Below, in pieces: positions 37,761-48,395 of a stretch of DNA of 64,000 nucleotides; position 1 is the first letter of the stretch; every line of letters starts with the position of its first letter. The stretch spans positions 91,132,968 through 91,196,967 of the forward strand of contig NC_064830.1 of NCBI RefSeq assembly GCF_024166365.1, in the 5' to 3' direction. Both the position numbers and the translations under genes were made by a program. The stretch comes from Elephas maximus indicus. Taxonomy: Eukaryota > Chordata > Mammalia > Proboscidea > Elephantidae. The notes beneath the pieces are model-generated. The model saw only the letters and a list, made by a program, of their open reading frames with translations, did no database searches and was not told the DNA's origin.

Positions 37761-38265
37761 GAGTACTGGTGACCTGTTTCCTAATGGCCCAACTCACTTT
37801 CCATTGCACCACCTACAAACTCCCTTCATTACTCATTCCTCCAAGTCAGGCACTGTAACCTCTCACAACTGAAAAATCCATGAATTTCTGAAATTAAATC
37901 GCTCACTTAAAAACCCTTCACAAATTCAAGAAGCTGAAAGGAAAAGGGTAGCGTAATCTTTTCCTACTGCATCCAAGTAATTTTTATTCTCTACGCTTCA
38001 AACACTCTTCATTCACCACTGTTTCGGGCAGGAGGGAGGATTTGAGATGATGTGAGGAGTTGATATGCAAACATTTGAGACATACCAAACGTGTCCGCTT
38101 TAAAAAAAATGATAAATAAAAAGACCGTTGAGCTTGGTATCCTCTAGGCTCTTTGCATTTTATACCTCCGGGTCCTGAGGAAGCCAAAAATAAGCTCTCA
38201 TCAGAAAGAAAGCAAATAGCGACAACTAGGTGGCACAGAAATTAGACTAGCGTTGTTTGGTCCGC
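37761..38265. other. No recognised feature
   Basis: No supported gene, RNA or repeat. Confidence 0.35.
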
Positions 38266-38269
38266 GACC

Positions 38270-39070
38270 CCTTGGACTCAAAACCGAGGATGGACGGGGG
38301 GCGGGGCAAGGAGGGGCACGCAGACAGCCCCTCTTGGGTCTCACAGACATCTCATCACAGTAACTCTGGTCTTTTATTGTGAGTTAGAATTTTGTTCTAC
38401 CTTTTTCTCCAGCTCTGTCTGGCATCCTCTATGGTGATCCCTGTAAAAGTCAAATGCATCAATTCTTCAGTCTTCCTGACTTAGGAGATAATAGTGAGGC
38501 CATTATTCCCTACCCTTGAGCATAAAGAATGTCACCCAGCTGGAGCTGGAGTCACAAGTTCTCACAATGACACATCTACTAGGCCCTGAGGTATAAAGAC
38601 AATAGCTAGGACAATCTTGGAAAATACCTTTTAGGGAAACTTTCACATAAACAAACCTCTTGAAATGCGTTTCCTCTCACCCTAGATCCTGGCATGTGTC
38701 ACTAGGTAGACAGCACTTACTACAGTCGAGGCTGAAACAAAGTAGGAACGTGGACTCTCCATCATCCTGCTTGCGGGCGGTCGTGGAGAGGGGGATCGCG
38801 GAGCACAGTCGGACACCTCCACCTGTTCCCGCTCGCCCTCCCTGACCGGACCCGAGTCTCACCGTGAACCCCGGAGATATCTGGGCGCGCTGGGATAGAA
38901 AAGGGAGGTGAGCCTGAGCGTCGAAGGGCACCGGAGTCTCACCTACGACCTCCGACTGCCAGAACCGCGTCCCAAAAGCCGGAAGTGCGTCACACCCCGC
39001 CTTCTGGAACTGCGCTACGCCTGGGGGTCCTCTCTAGGAGCGCTGGAGGTCTTTGCTTCTCTGTTTCCGA
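38270..39070 (-). promoter_or_regulatory. CpG-rich promoter-like block, possible FAM200A 5' end
   Basis: CpG density rises sharply at 38,755-39,060, with a smaller GC-rich patch at 38,270-38,330 that contains a GGGGCGGGG Sp1-type site. At 38,979-38,993 an ETS core (CCGGAAGTG) runs directly into a CRE-like TGCGTCAC, a common core of housekeeping promoters. On the minus strand a GGTTCACG/GTGAGA splice-donor-like site lies at 38,857-38,866. That would fit a non-coding first exon of the minus-strand FAM200A whose coding exon starts at 33,936. The assignment is inference. Confidence 0.55.
38358..38655. repeat. Local direct duplication, copy A
   Basis: About 298 bp that match 40,882-41,178 with roughly six differences by eye. 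The first ~100 bp derive from an L1 3' UTR and the rest is unique. Same orientation as copy B. Confidence 0.9.
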
Positions 39071-39114
39071 ATCCCTGAGTTTAACCTGTGGATTTAAGGA
39101 GTCTCTGGTTGCGC

Positions 39115-39235
39115 GCTGATTAATTAAAGCGTTTTGCTGCTAACGGAAAGGTTTGCGGTTTACGGTTCCAACCCACTAGCAGATCAGCCGGAAAAGGATG
39201 TTGCAGTCGGCTTCCGTAAAGATTTCAGCCTCAAC
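39115..39235 (+). mobile_element. Degenerate AfroSINE (variant head)
   Basis: 'gctgctaacggaaaggtttg' and 'cttccgtaaagatttcagcc' match the longer-head AfroSINE. The tail is lost. Confidence 0.65.
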
Positions 39236-40210
39236 AGTAATAAAAATAATCAAAACACAAAGACATTGAAACCTAAAGTTTATTAGCAGTCATTCTGTAT
39301 GCATGCAGGGAGATCATTTTGTTTTTGAAAACAGTGGCTCAAAGTAGGCTAGTTAAAATTGTTAAAAAAAAAAAAAAAACCTTTGAATTTGCACAAAAAG
39401 ATATTTGCTTGTTTCGTGATTTAATAAACAATTTGCAAATTGGAGGAGGGTGCGTGCATTTCCCTGCAATAAAAACGCTCCCAAGGATTGGAGATTTCAC
39501 AGATTTATTTCCTTAATAAATACAAGTTCCCATACTGACGAAGTACTTAACTGAGTTAACATTAAACTGTAACTCCTGAAAATTTGGCACTTTACTCATT
39601 TGTAGCTATGAGACCTCTTGAAATTAAAATTAAGGAAGCAGTATTTTTCATTAAATCACGAGTTATGGGTTTGTTACTGGCTACCCTTTTCTAGCTGGAA
39701 GAGACAAATTTACAATGCTGCAGAGCAGTTTCTGGTGGAAAAAAGAAAGTCAATACATTTGCAAAGTGGATCAGGCTTTCTTCTCCCCAGTTAATTTTTG
39801 GGCTTGGGGTAAGAAAAAACCCTTAAAATCAAAGTAAGATGTCTGTTATTAACTTTTTTCTTTCACACCTGATGGAGACCTGCTGAGATACTTAAAAGTT
39901 TCTCCTATTTTTCTCATCGATGTGTTTAAAAAATATTCTGACAATGTTAATTTTATGGAGTTTATTTGGTTTCGAAAACATCTATGGATGGAAGCACTTC
40001 TCCCAGCAAAAAACACTTCCCTGAACGGGAGCAAGCTAAGTTTTTATAGCAAGCAAAGGGCAGACAGAAAGGAGAAAAAAAGAACAGAACACAGCATTTT
40101 TTCTGTCACTTCGAAGTTATTTTATGAAGGTATGCAAGTCAATTGAAATTTAAGCTTCTCAGAAGAAACAGAGGGTCTTGTGAATGTCAATTCAGAGAGT
40201 TTGAGTGCAT
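39236..40210. other. No recognised feature
   Basis: Unique AT-rich sequence with small ORFs of 61-74 codons, none with a recognisable domain. Confidence 0.35.
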
Positions 40211-40560
40211 GTTGTTGTTAGATGCTGTCTAGTTGGTTCCAGCTCATAGCGATCCTACTATGTGCAACAAAACCAAACAGTTCCCAGCCCTGCACCATAC
40301 TCCCAGTTGTTACTATGTTTGAGTCCATTGTTGTGGCCACTGTGTCAATCCATCCCATTGAGGGTCTTCCTCTTTTTTGCTGACCCTCTGCCAAGCATAT
40401 CCTCCTCCAGGGACTGATCCCTCCTGATAACATGTCCAAAGCACGTGAGACGAAGTCTCTTGATCCTCCCTTCTGAGGAGCATTCTGGTTGTATTTCCTC
40501 CAAGACAGATTTGTTCGTTCTTCACCAACGCCATAATTCAAATGCATCAATTTTTTTGAA
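40211..40560 (-). mobile_element. RTE-type LINE 3' fragment
   Basis: Reversed RTE blocks 'gttgttgttagatgctgtct', 'gagggtcttcctcttttttg' and 'ccctcctgataacatgtcca'. Minus-strand frame gives GYAWQRVSKKEEDPQWDG-like RT C-terminus pieces. Confidence 0.8.
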
Positions 40561-40569
40561 ATTTTACTT

Positions 40570-40975
40570 ACTTTTTTTTAAATCGTGCTTTAGATGGTTT
40601 ACAGAGCAAATCAGTTTCTCATTAAACAATAATACATATATTGTTTTGTGACATTGGTTATCAACTACACGATGTGTCAACCCTTCCCTTCTCGACCTTG
40701 GGTTCCCCATTACCAGCTTTCCTGTCCCTTCCTGCCTTCTTGTCCTTGCCCATTTAGTCTCATTTTGTTTTATGAGCCTGTCTAATCTTTGGCTGAAGGG
40801 TGAACCTCAATAGTGACTTCAGTACTGAGTTAAGAGTGTCCAGGGGCTATACTCTCAGGGTTTCTCCAGCCTCTTTCAGACCAGTAACTCTGGTCTTTTA
40901 TTGTGAGTTAAATTTTGTTCTACCTTTTTCTCCAGCTCTGTCTGGCACCCTCTATGGTGATCCCTGTAAAAGTCA
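40570..40975 (-). mobile_element. L1 3' UTR fragment
   Basis: Matches the 3' UTRs of the two nested L1s: 'gtgctttagatggtttacag', 'ttgttttgtgacattggtta', 'cctgtctaatctttggctga' and 'ttttctccagctctg'. It inserts into or replaces part of the preceding RTE copy. Confidence 0.75.
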
Positions 40976-41178
40976 AATGCATCAATTCTTCAGTCTTCCT
41001 GACTTAGGAGATAATAGTGAGGCCATTATTCCCCACCCTTGAGCATAAAGAATGTCACCCAGCTGGAGCTGGAGTCACAAGTTCTCACAAGGACACATCT
41101 ACTAGGCCCTGAGGTATAAAGACAATAGCTAGGACAATCTTGGAAAATATCTTTTAGGGAAACTTTCACATAAACAAA
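40882..41178. repeat. Local direct duplication, copy B
   Basis: Partner of 38,358-38,655. This copy keeps the contiguous upstream L1 3' UTR, so it is the likely source. Confidence 0.9.
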
Positions 41179-41671
41179 TCATAGACAGAGCACAAAATAT
41201 CCACATATTTTCCACTCTTATCTTTTTCTATTAGCATTTAGTGAATAGTAAGATTTGTTGGACCAATGAAGACCCTCCTGATTGTTGTTACTGAAACCTG
41301 TACCAATGATTGTTAAGAAAGATGATTCAAAATGTAAAATCATGGTGACTTAACAATCTGTGAAGGAGAGGGTTTCAATGGTTTTGCCCATTTGTAATGT
41401 TTAACATATACTCATGGTTCTGTAATGTTCCTTGGACTCAGGCAGACGTGGCTCTAGCAGCATGCTTGTCTGTTTCACACTTTTGCCTCTTTGAACACAT
41501 GCCGAATAAAACGTTTCTTTTTGCTTTGCTAAACTTTGTGATGTTTTTACCCTAGAACACTCCTTATTTATTTGAATGCATAGCGTTAAAACAAAAATCT
41601 TATTAAGCCAGTAATAGAAATTGATTGAAGTTTATTTAATATGTGATTTGCAAACTGGGGTAACATTTCAA
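41179..41671. other. No recognised feature
   Basis: Unique-looking. No supported gene. Confidence 0.35.
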
Positions 41672-42256
41672 CTGTTGTTAGGTGCTGTCAAGTCAATTCC
41701 CACACATAGTGACCCTAGGTACAACAGAATGAAACACTGTCTGGTCCTGCGCCATCCTCACAATCCTTACTATACTTGAGCCCATCGTTGCATCCACTGT
41801 GTCAATCCATCTCTTTTGATCATCTACTTTACCAAGCATGATGTCTTTCTCCAGGGTCTGGTCCCTCCTGATAATATGTCCAAAATACATGAGGTGAAGT
41901 CTCGCCATCCTCCCTTCTAAAGAACATTCTGGCTATACTTCTTCCATGACAGATTTGTTCATTCTTCTGGAAGTCCATGTTATATTCAATATTCTTCTCC
42001 AACATCATAATTCAAATGCATCAATTCTTTTTCATTGTCCATCTTTTGCATGCATGTGAGGCGATTGAAAACACCATGGCTTGAGTCAGGTGCACCTTAG
42101 GCCTCAAAATGACATCTTTGCTTTTTAATACTTTAAAGAAGTCTTTTGCAGCAGATTTGCCCAATGCAATGCTCATTCAGTTTCTTGATTGCCACCTCCA
42201 TGGGTGTTGACTGTAGATCCAGGTAAAATGGAATCCATGACAACTTCAATATTTCA
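41672..42256 (-). mobile_element. RTE-type LINE 3' fragment (longer)
   Basis: From 'gttgttaggtgctgtcaagt' to about 42,256 ('ggtaaaatggaatccatgac'), covering the reversed tail, the RT C-terminus and part of the upstream RT. It is the reverse of the blocks seen at 5,590-6,356. Confidence 0.8.
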
Positions 42257-42741
42257 ACTAGAAAGTCGAAAATTTTCCAAAGATGAGAGAACCTTGAAAC
42301 ACTATTACACCGTATCTTATTGGCATTGCTATGAAAAAAAGGGTCAGAACAGAACTGATAAATTTGTGGCCAAGAAGGATTTTTATACAGCATTGTCTTG
42401 AAGAATAATTAAAATAATTACCAATTTACCATATACACAGCTCCCAGACTAACCTTTGGAATCTGTTTCTTGAAACTCACTGAATTCTTCAAGAGAGCAC
42501 AATGCCCAAGGGAAAGCAGTTTTACTAGTGTATCTAGACCAATGTTGACTCAAAGGTGACTTTTAGAAAGCAGTTTCTTCGAGGCTCAAGGTTCAAAAGG
42601 ACACCTAACGGTAAATGGTCTGGGTGGTTACCCCAACTCCATGGACCCAGAAATCTGGATTCAGGAGAATTAAAATGGTTTCTCAATAGATTTAAGCTGT
42701 GTGTCGGCAGAAAAATTGTGAAATTGGAATAAAACAATTCA
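42257..42741. other. Unassigned stretch with a short plus-strand ORF
   Basis: A 70-codon ORF (42,189-42,401) starts inside the RTE and continues past it as ESRKFSKDERTLKHYYTVSY and further Lys/Asp-rich residues. I do not recognise it. It could be a fragment of a processed pseudogene or chance. Confidence 0.3.
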
Positions 42742-43450
42742 TAGAATCAAATGAGAATGAAAACACATCATACCAAAACCTTTGGAACACTGAAAAGGCA
42801 GTGCTCTGAGGTCAATTTATAGCAATAGACACACACATGAAAAAGAAGTGACAAAATCAAAACGTTAGCCCCACAACTCAAATGGATAGAGAACAGCAAA
42901 AGAAGCCCAAAGCCACCAGCAGGAAGGAAATAATAAAGATCAGAGCAGAAATAAATGAAATAGAGTATAGAAAAACAATAGAAAGAATCAACAAAACCAA
43001 AAGTTGGTTCTTTGAAAGGATCAACAAAATCTACAAACCACTGGCCAAACTGACAAAAGAAAAACAGGAAAGGAAGCAAATAACCCAAATAAGAAATGAA
43101 ATGGGGGACATTACAACAGACCTAACTGAAATAAAAAGGATCATAACAGGGTACAATGAAAAACAAATTTTTAACAAATTTGAAAACCTAGAGGAAATGG
43201 ACAAATTTCTAGAAACACACTACCTACCTAAACTAACACAAACAGGTAGAAAATCTGATGAGACCCAGAACAAAAGATTGAAAAAAAAAAAACAAAAACT
43301 TCCAACAACAAAAAATATCCTGACCCAGAGGGCTTCACTGAAAAAGTCTACCAAAAGTTCAGAGAAGAGCTCACACCTGTACTATTCAAATTATTTCAGA
43401 ACATAGAAAAGGAAGGGATATTTCCGAATTCATTCAATGAAGCCAGTATA
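42742..43450 (+). mobile_element. L1 ORF2 fragment, plus strand
   Basis: The 174-codon ORF at 42,882-43,406 carries the linker between the endonuclease and RT of L1 ORF2: [50 protein letters not shown] and FLETHYLPKL. The reading frame is lost after a poly-A run near 43,280. It is an isolated fragment on the strand opposite to the nested L1s. Confidence 0.8.
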
Positions 43451-43754
43451 AACAACCTGTCGACAGTGGGACACAGGAGTCCAGCCCAGTATGCGGGAGG
43501 AGAATTTGGAGGGAGATAAGAGAACCCGTGGCATTTCACTTTGTTCAAAACAAACAAAAGCGGGTTTCCCCAATACACCCTGTTCAGGTACCAACCAACC
43601 TAAATCATCCCAGATGTGGTAAACATCCTCTCATGGCCACAACTGAGAGGCATTGCAGTCTCTTATCAAGATGTGGGTGTCTGTGACAGTCTGAGTCCAA
43701 GAAAAGGTGATGTTGTGCCCTTTCCCCCCCGCCCCCGTTATACCCCAATTAGTT
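43451..43754. other. No recognised feature; possibly distal ERV sequence
   Basis: From about 43,470 the sequence differs from L1 and may be the far 3' part of the retroviral remnant that begins at 44,060. No motif supports this. Confidence 0.3.
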
Positions 43755-43985
43755 GTTGTTGTTGTTAGGTGCTGTCGAGTCGGTTCTGACTCATAGCGAC
43801 TCTATGCACAACAGAACGAAACACTGCCTGGTCCTGAGCCATCCTCACCATTGCTGCTGTGCTTGAGCTCATTGTTGCAGCCACTGTGTCAATCCACCTC
43901 ACTGCGGGTCTTCCTGTTTTCCACTGACCCTGTACTCTGCCAAGCATGATGTTCTTATCCAGGGACTGATCCCTCTTTACAACCC
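43755..43985 (-). mobile_element. RTE-type LINE 3' fragment
   Basis: 'gttgttgttgttaggtgctg' through 'ccagggactgatccctcttt'. 'accccaattagtt' flanks both sides (43,743 and 43,984), a target duplication. Confidence 0.85.
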
Positions 43986-44059
43986 CAATTAGTTAAAGAT
44001 GCTTTAATACCTCGTTAAATGTCTCTCACAGCAGCCCAATTGGTTCTGGTCAGAGGCTC

Positions 44060-47000
44060 CATGCTCTAAGGCATGCCTTCGGTGCTTGAGAAGGGGAGTT
44101 GTCCACAGACCCAGCAGCTGCTTTTGTTGTGGACTACAGCGAAGCTGTGAGCCCACTCTAGGAAGACTCTGGCAGCCCCGAAGGGAAGAAAGCAGAGTAG
44201 GCCATACCTACGGTCGGAAAGACAGGTGTTTAATAGGTGCCAAGAGGGGTAACCCTTTATTAGGATCATATTAATGGCATCCCCTTGGGTGGTGAGAACA
44301 GCAGCCGCTTTAGGCATTTTTCCTGGCTGAGTGTACCATACATGCTGCCCTGGGGAGGTCAGGAGGAGTTGTGAGTAAAGTCACCCATTTTGCTGTGTGC
44401 CAGGAAAGGAGACCCACTTTCCTCCCTCGTGATTTGGCCGTTGTTCTTTTCCATGTAAAGTATGACTGTCGGGGTTCTCCATGCAGGATGGTGGGTGGTT
44501 AATTCCTCTGCCTCCAGGCATGAAGTAACCAATCCACCCCAGTGGGGTAAATAACCCACAACAGATGCCAATAGATTGTTCCACCTCCCAGTGCCAGATA
44601 CTGAGGTGTCCAGAGGACCATGCTTTTTTTTTTTTTCGGTAATAATCTTGGTGGATATGCTTCTAGAGCCTGTGATGTCACTGGTATCATTGTTGGAGGG
44701 TCACTCGGGGATACTAGTCTGGTATATGGGGCTAAAGCCCCATTGGGACATGAATTTATTAACCTCAAAGCCTCAGGTAACACCTTGGTCTACCCTGCCA
44801 GGCTAGCCTTAGCCCATAAGGGTTCGTATTTGTTGTTTTAGGACACCACTCTTCCCTTCCACAAGGCCTGTGGCCTGGTAATGCCATTGTACCTCGTTCT
44901 CAGCCCCTGCACTTTTGGGGGATTCACGGTCCATCCTCTCCACTGTAGATGGATGATTATGGCATCTAGACGCTCCTGTAACAGAGAAATATCTTCAGCC
45001 GTTAGCATGATGTCATCAGTGTAATGAAATCGACAGACAGTAGCAGGGAAGGAGTCAGATCCCTAGCAACCATACCATGACAAATAGTGGAAATATGTAG
45101 AATGCATTGGCCATGTCTAGCACAGCATGACACCTGCCCAGATCTCTACTAAAGGCTTCCAACAAGGAAGTTATGTTTGGCACGGCAGCATGTATAGAAG
45201 AAACTACCTTGTTAAGTTCTCTCTAGTCCATGGTCATACACCAGGACCTGGTTTCTTCACAGTCTGCACAGGGCTAACCGAAAGCACTGTGGGCTTCCTA
45301 GAGGATGCCTACCCTTTTTGATTCAAAAATGGTTTCACTGATATCTTTATGTCCTCCGGGCAAATTATATTGCCTGATGTCTACCAGTCTTTGTGGTGGG
45401 GGCAGGGTCACTGGTTCCCATGCCATGTTCCCCCTCAAGATTGCTTTTACCACCTTCATCTGCAGTCAGAATTCTCCCACAGATGTGGTCAAAGTCAGTG
45501 CCATGAGGACATCCACCCCTAGAATGTATTCCGGTGCTGGGCAGATATAAACTTGATACGGCTTAGGGGGAGTATGTCCTATTTGTAGGGTCCGGAGTAC
45601 CTGATGTACACAGATGGACTGTCAGTTGCCAAGGGAGGCCCTCAGAACTGTTCAGGGTTCCCAAAGATAAAGGTGCACTACTCCCCTGTATCAGCCAGAG
45701 CCAGCACCTGCTGCTTGTTTGCTCTTGACCAATGTATTGTTACCTGTACATGGGGCCTCTATTCCCCCTGTAGGGCCCTGATCTGCAGGTGACCTCAGCC
45801 CCATCCCTAGTCCCTAGGGATTGATGGGGTCCACCCTGGGGCAAGGGCCACTTCCTCATGAGGGGCAGTGGGACTCAGAGGGCGGTATTGTTGCACTGGC
45901 TTTAGATTCTTCCAAAGGCTGACCAAAACCACATTCGGTTGTTTATCTTTTTCACTGCCATTCTGGCAGCCACTAAGTCTGCCCACATCTGCTTTCAGGT
46001 ACTTTCAAGGGGCCCTTGGACGGTCGTCTTATAAGGTTTTTAGCTTTTTATTTATTTATTTATCTCTCTCTCTTCTCCCAGCTCACAGCCCCTTCTCTCT
46101 AGCCATCTCAGTTTCACCCAAGTTGGCTATTGTTTGTCCCACCTAGTAGACCATCTGGCCCACTAACGGACTAACTCTATCAGGAAGGTGGGGCTGTCTG
46201 TAGGACCTCTGCTTTCATTCCTGCAGTAAAGAGTTCATTGTCTGGTCCCCAGAACTGCTCGGCATAAATGGTGTGGCACATACCTAGCTCCCGTATTAGT
46301 TACTGTAACTCCTCTACAGAAGACCGCTTATCAGTTATATGGAGAAGATCCCCTTCATTTGGCCACGTGTTTCTACAACACGAGATGATCCAATCTGTGA
46401 GGGTGTGTGTGCCCTCCTTTGAGCTGTGTGTAAATGCTGCTGGGGAGGGGGGGTGAGTGACTATACTACTCACTTTTTCTGCCTCAGTTCTATTTAAATA
46501 AAGAGACACCGTCTCCCCTGATATCCCACATAGTAACCAAGCCGCAATAGTTTCCTTCCCTTTCTGATGCAATTTCCCACACAATTCATTCAACTCAGTG
46601 GGGGTATATTCCCATATCGTCCTGCACCTGGTGGGTGGGATTTCTTGTCTATAGTCAACGCACTTGCAAGTAGCTTTCATTTTATGGGTAATGAGTGGCT
46701 ATGCCCGGAGTGTCCACTCTGTAAATCCAGGCTCCTCCTTGACTATCACGTCCACACCTGAGTCACTACTAGATTTGCTCTCCCAAGGACTCCAAATTTT
46801 TGTGTCCCAGTCATCTTTCATCAACACTGCCCTGATTTTGGCCTTTGGCATTTTCCTTCCCCCGTCTTCACAAACCTGCAGTCAAGAGTTTCCAGCTGTG
46901 GACACGGCTGCTCAACAGGTCGGTTGTAACCACACATGACTGCCACACATCCCTTTGCAATTTTAAGTCTTCCTGCAAAGCTCTCACATGTGTTTCAGCA

Positions 47001-47300
47001 GCTAGCTGGGCACTGGTAAGCAGCCAAATGGCCCAGAGCAGTGGCAACCCTACGGCTGCTTCCTAGCTTCTTTTCCACACTTACAAAGGCGTATGTCTTC
47101 CCACAACCGAGCTATGCTGCTTGGCATTTTTGGGGTGTTCCTATACTCACATGGCAGTCCACATTCATCAAGCATACGGGCCAGAACTCCCCACGTGAAG
47201 GTCGCTGGACAACCGGGGATTTCCCTCGCAGAGGCCTCACTCCCACATGCAATTCCCTTGGTCTCCTGGCTGGCCTGGACTTGTAACTTGCCTCCAAAAA
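44060..47300 (-). mobile_element. Endogenous retrovirus remnant B (gag-pro-pol), minus strand
   Basis: Minus-strand frames give a gag-like stretch at 46,300-46,680 (WEYTPTELNELCGKLHQKGK), a protease active site LADTG (DTG codons 45,684-45,692) followed by a TAG, and an RT start with PGGHKDISET near 45,355 and RELNKV near 45,215. The RT catalytic motif YTDD at 45,012-45,023 is intact as a motif. The frames are interrupted by many stops, so there is no functional product. The RNase H/integrase part is short and degraded, between 44,060 and 44,950. The family is the ERVL-like or related group, judged by the HYTDDIML context. The remnant is read from its LTR at 47,301. Confidence 0.75.
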
Positions 47301-47769
47301 TGCAGGGCAATGGGAGACTGAAGAAAGAGGCAGACGACTTCAGGCTGGCAGCAAATGAGTTTATTAGGAATACTTACATACAAGGTGAGTACTGGGTGGC
47401 AGCAGAACCAAGCAGATCTCTGCGCCCTGCAGTGAGAGGGCAGAGGTTTTACAGTAGTGGTGAACAATATTGGCTATATGCCAGGGACTTACGTAAGGCT
47501 GCCTCAACAAGAATTATGAAAGAATGGCTTGGAAAATGGTGGAATGCATGAGGGCATTCCTGTTTGGCCTCTCAAAGCCTTTTTCCCATTCACAAGTCCT
47601 TAAATAAGACCTATCAGTAAATAAAACAAGATCTGGATTATGCATAGGAACATCTTTTAAGATCAGCCCTAGGGATTAACAGTTGTTCAGTCAGATCTAG
47701 GCAACCATGGTCAGGAGTTCCGCCATCTGGCAAAGGTAAGAGAGTTGCAGGATTGACTAATCTGCTGCA
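47301..47769 (-). mobile_element. LTR of remnant B
   Basis: It begins TGCAGGGC and ends with ...GCTGCA on the plus strand (inverted TGCAG/CTGCA). On the minus strand an AATAAA signal (47,360-47,365 as TTTATT) lies about 60 bp before the U5 end. Internal sequence follows directly at 47,300. The boundary at 47,769 is less certain than that at 47,301. Confidence 0.55.
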
Positions 47770-47881
47770 ACAAGGATGAATGTACAGACGGCATAAAAGA
47801 AGAATTTAATAAGAAGTGAGTTGGATAACAGAGATGCTGAGTAAGAACAGAATTTAATAAGGATTCTACTGAAGGTAGGAT

Positions 47882-48395
47882 GTTGTTAGGTGCCACGGAC
47901 TCAGTTCTGACTCATAGTAACCCTATGTACAACAGGATGAGACATTTCCTAGTCCTGCACCATCCTCACCATTGTTTGAGCCTTTTTTTTTATTGTTGCA
48001 GCCACTGTATCAATCCATCTTGTTGAGGGTCTTCCTCTTTTTCACTGACTCTCTACTTTACTGAGCATGTTGTCTTTTCCAGGGGTGGTCCCCCCTGATA
48101 ACATGTCCAAAGTATGTGAGATGAAGTCTTGCCATCCTCACTTCCAAAGAGCACTCTGGCTGTACTTTTTCCAGGACAGATTTGCTCATTCTTCTGGCAG
48201 TCCATGGTATATTCAATATTCTTCAGCAACACCCTAATTCAAAGGCATCGATTCTTTTTCATTCTTCCTTATTCATTGTCCAGCTTTCGCATGCATATGA
48301 GGTGACTGAAAATACCATGGTTGGATCAGGCACACCTTAGTCCTCAAAGTGACATCTCTGTTTTTTAACACTTTAAAGAGGTCTTTTGCAATGTA
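47882..48395 (-). mobile_element. RTE-type LINE 3' fragment
   Basis: 'gttgttaggtgccacggact' through 'acactttaaagaggtctttt'. Nearly the full set of reversed RTE 3' blocks. It truncates or interrupts the pol of remnant C. Confidence 0.85.

Noticed and set aside
42882-43406. 174-codon plus-strand ORF as a host gene
   Set aside because: It carries L1 ORF2 linker motifs.
46300-46680. 126-codon minus-strand ORF as a host gene
   Set aside because: It is a retroviral gag-like fragment in remnant B.
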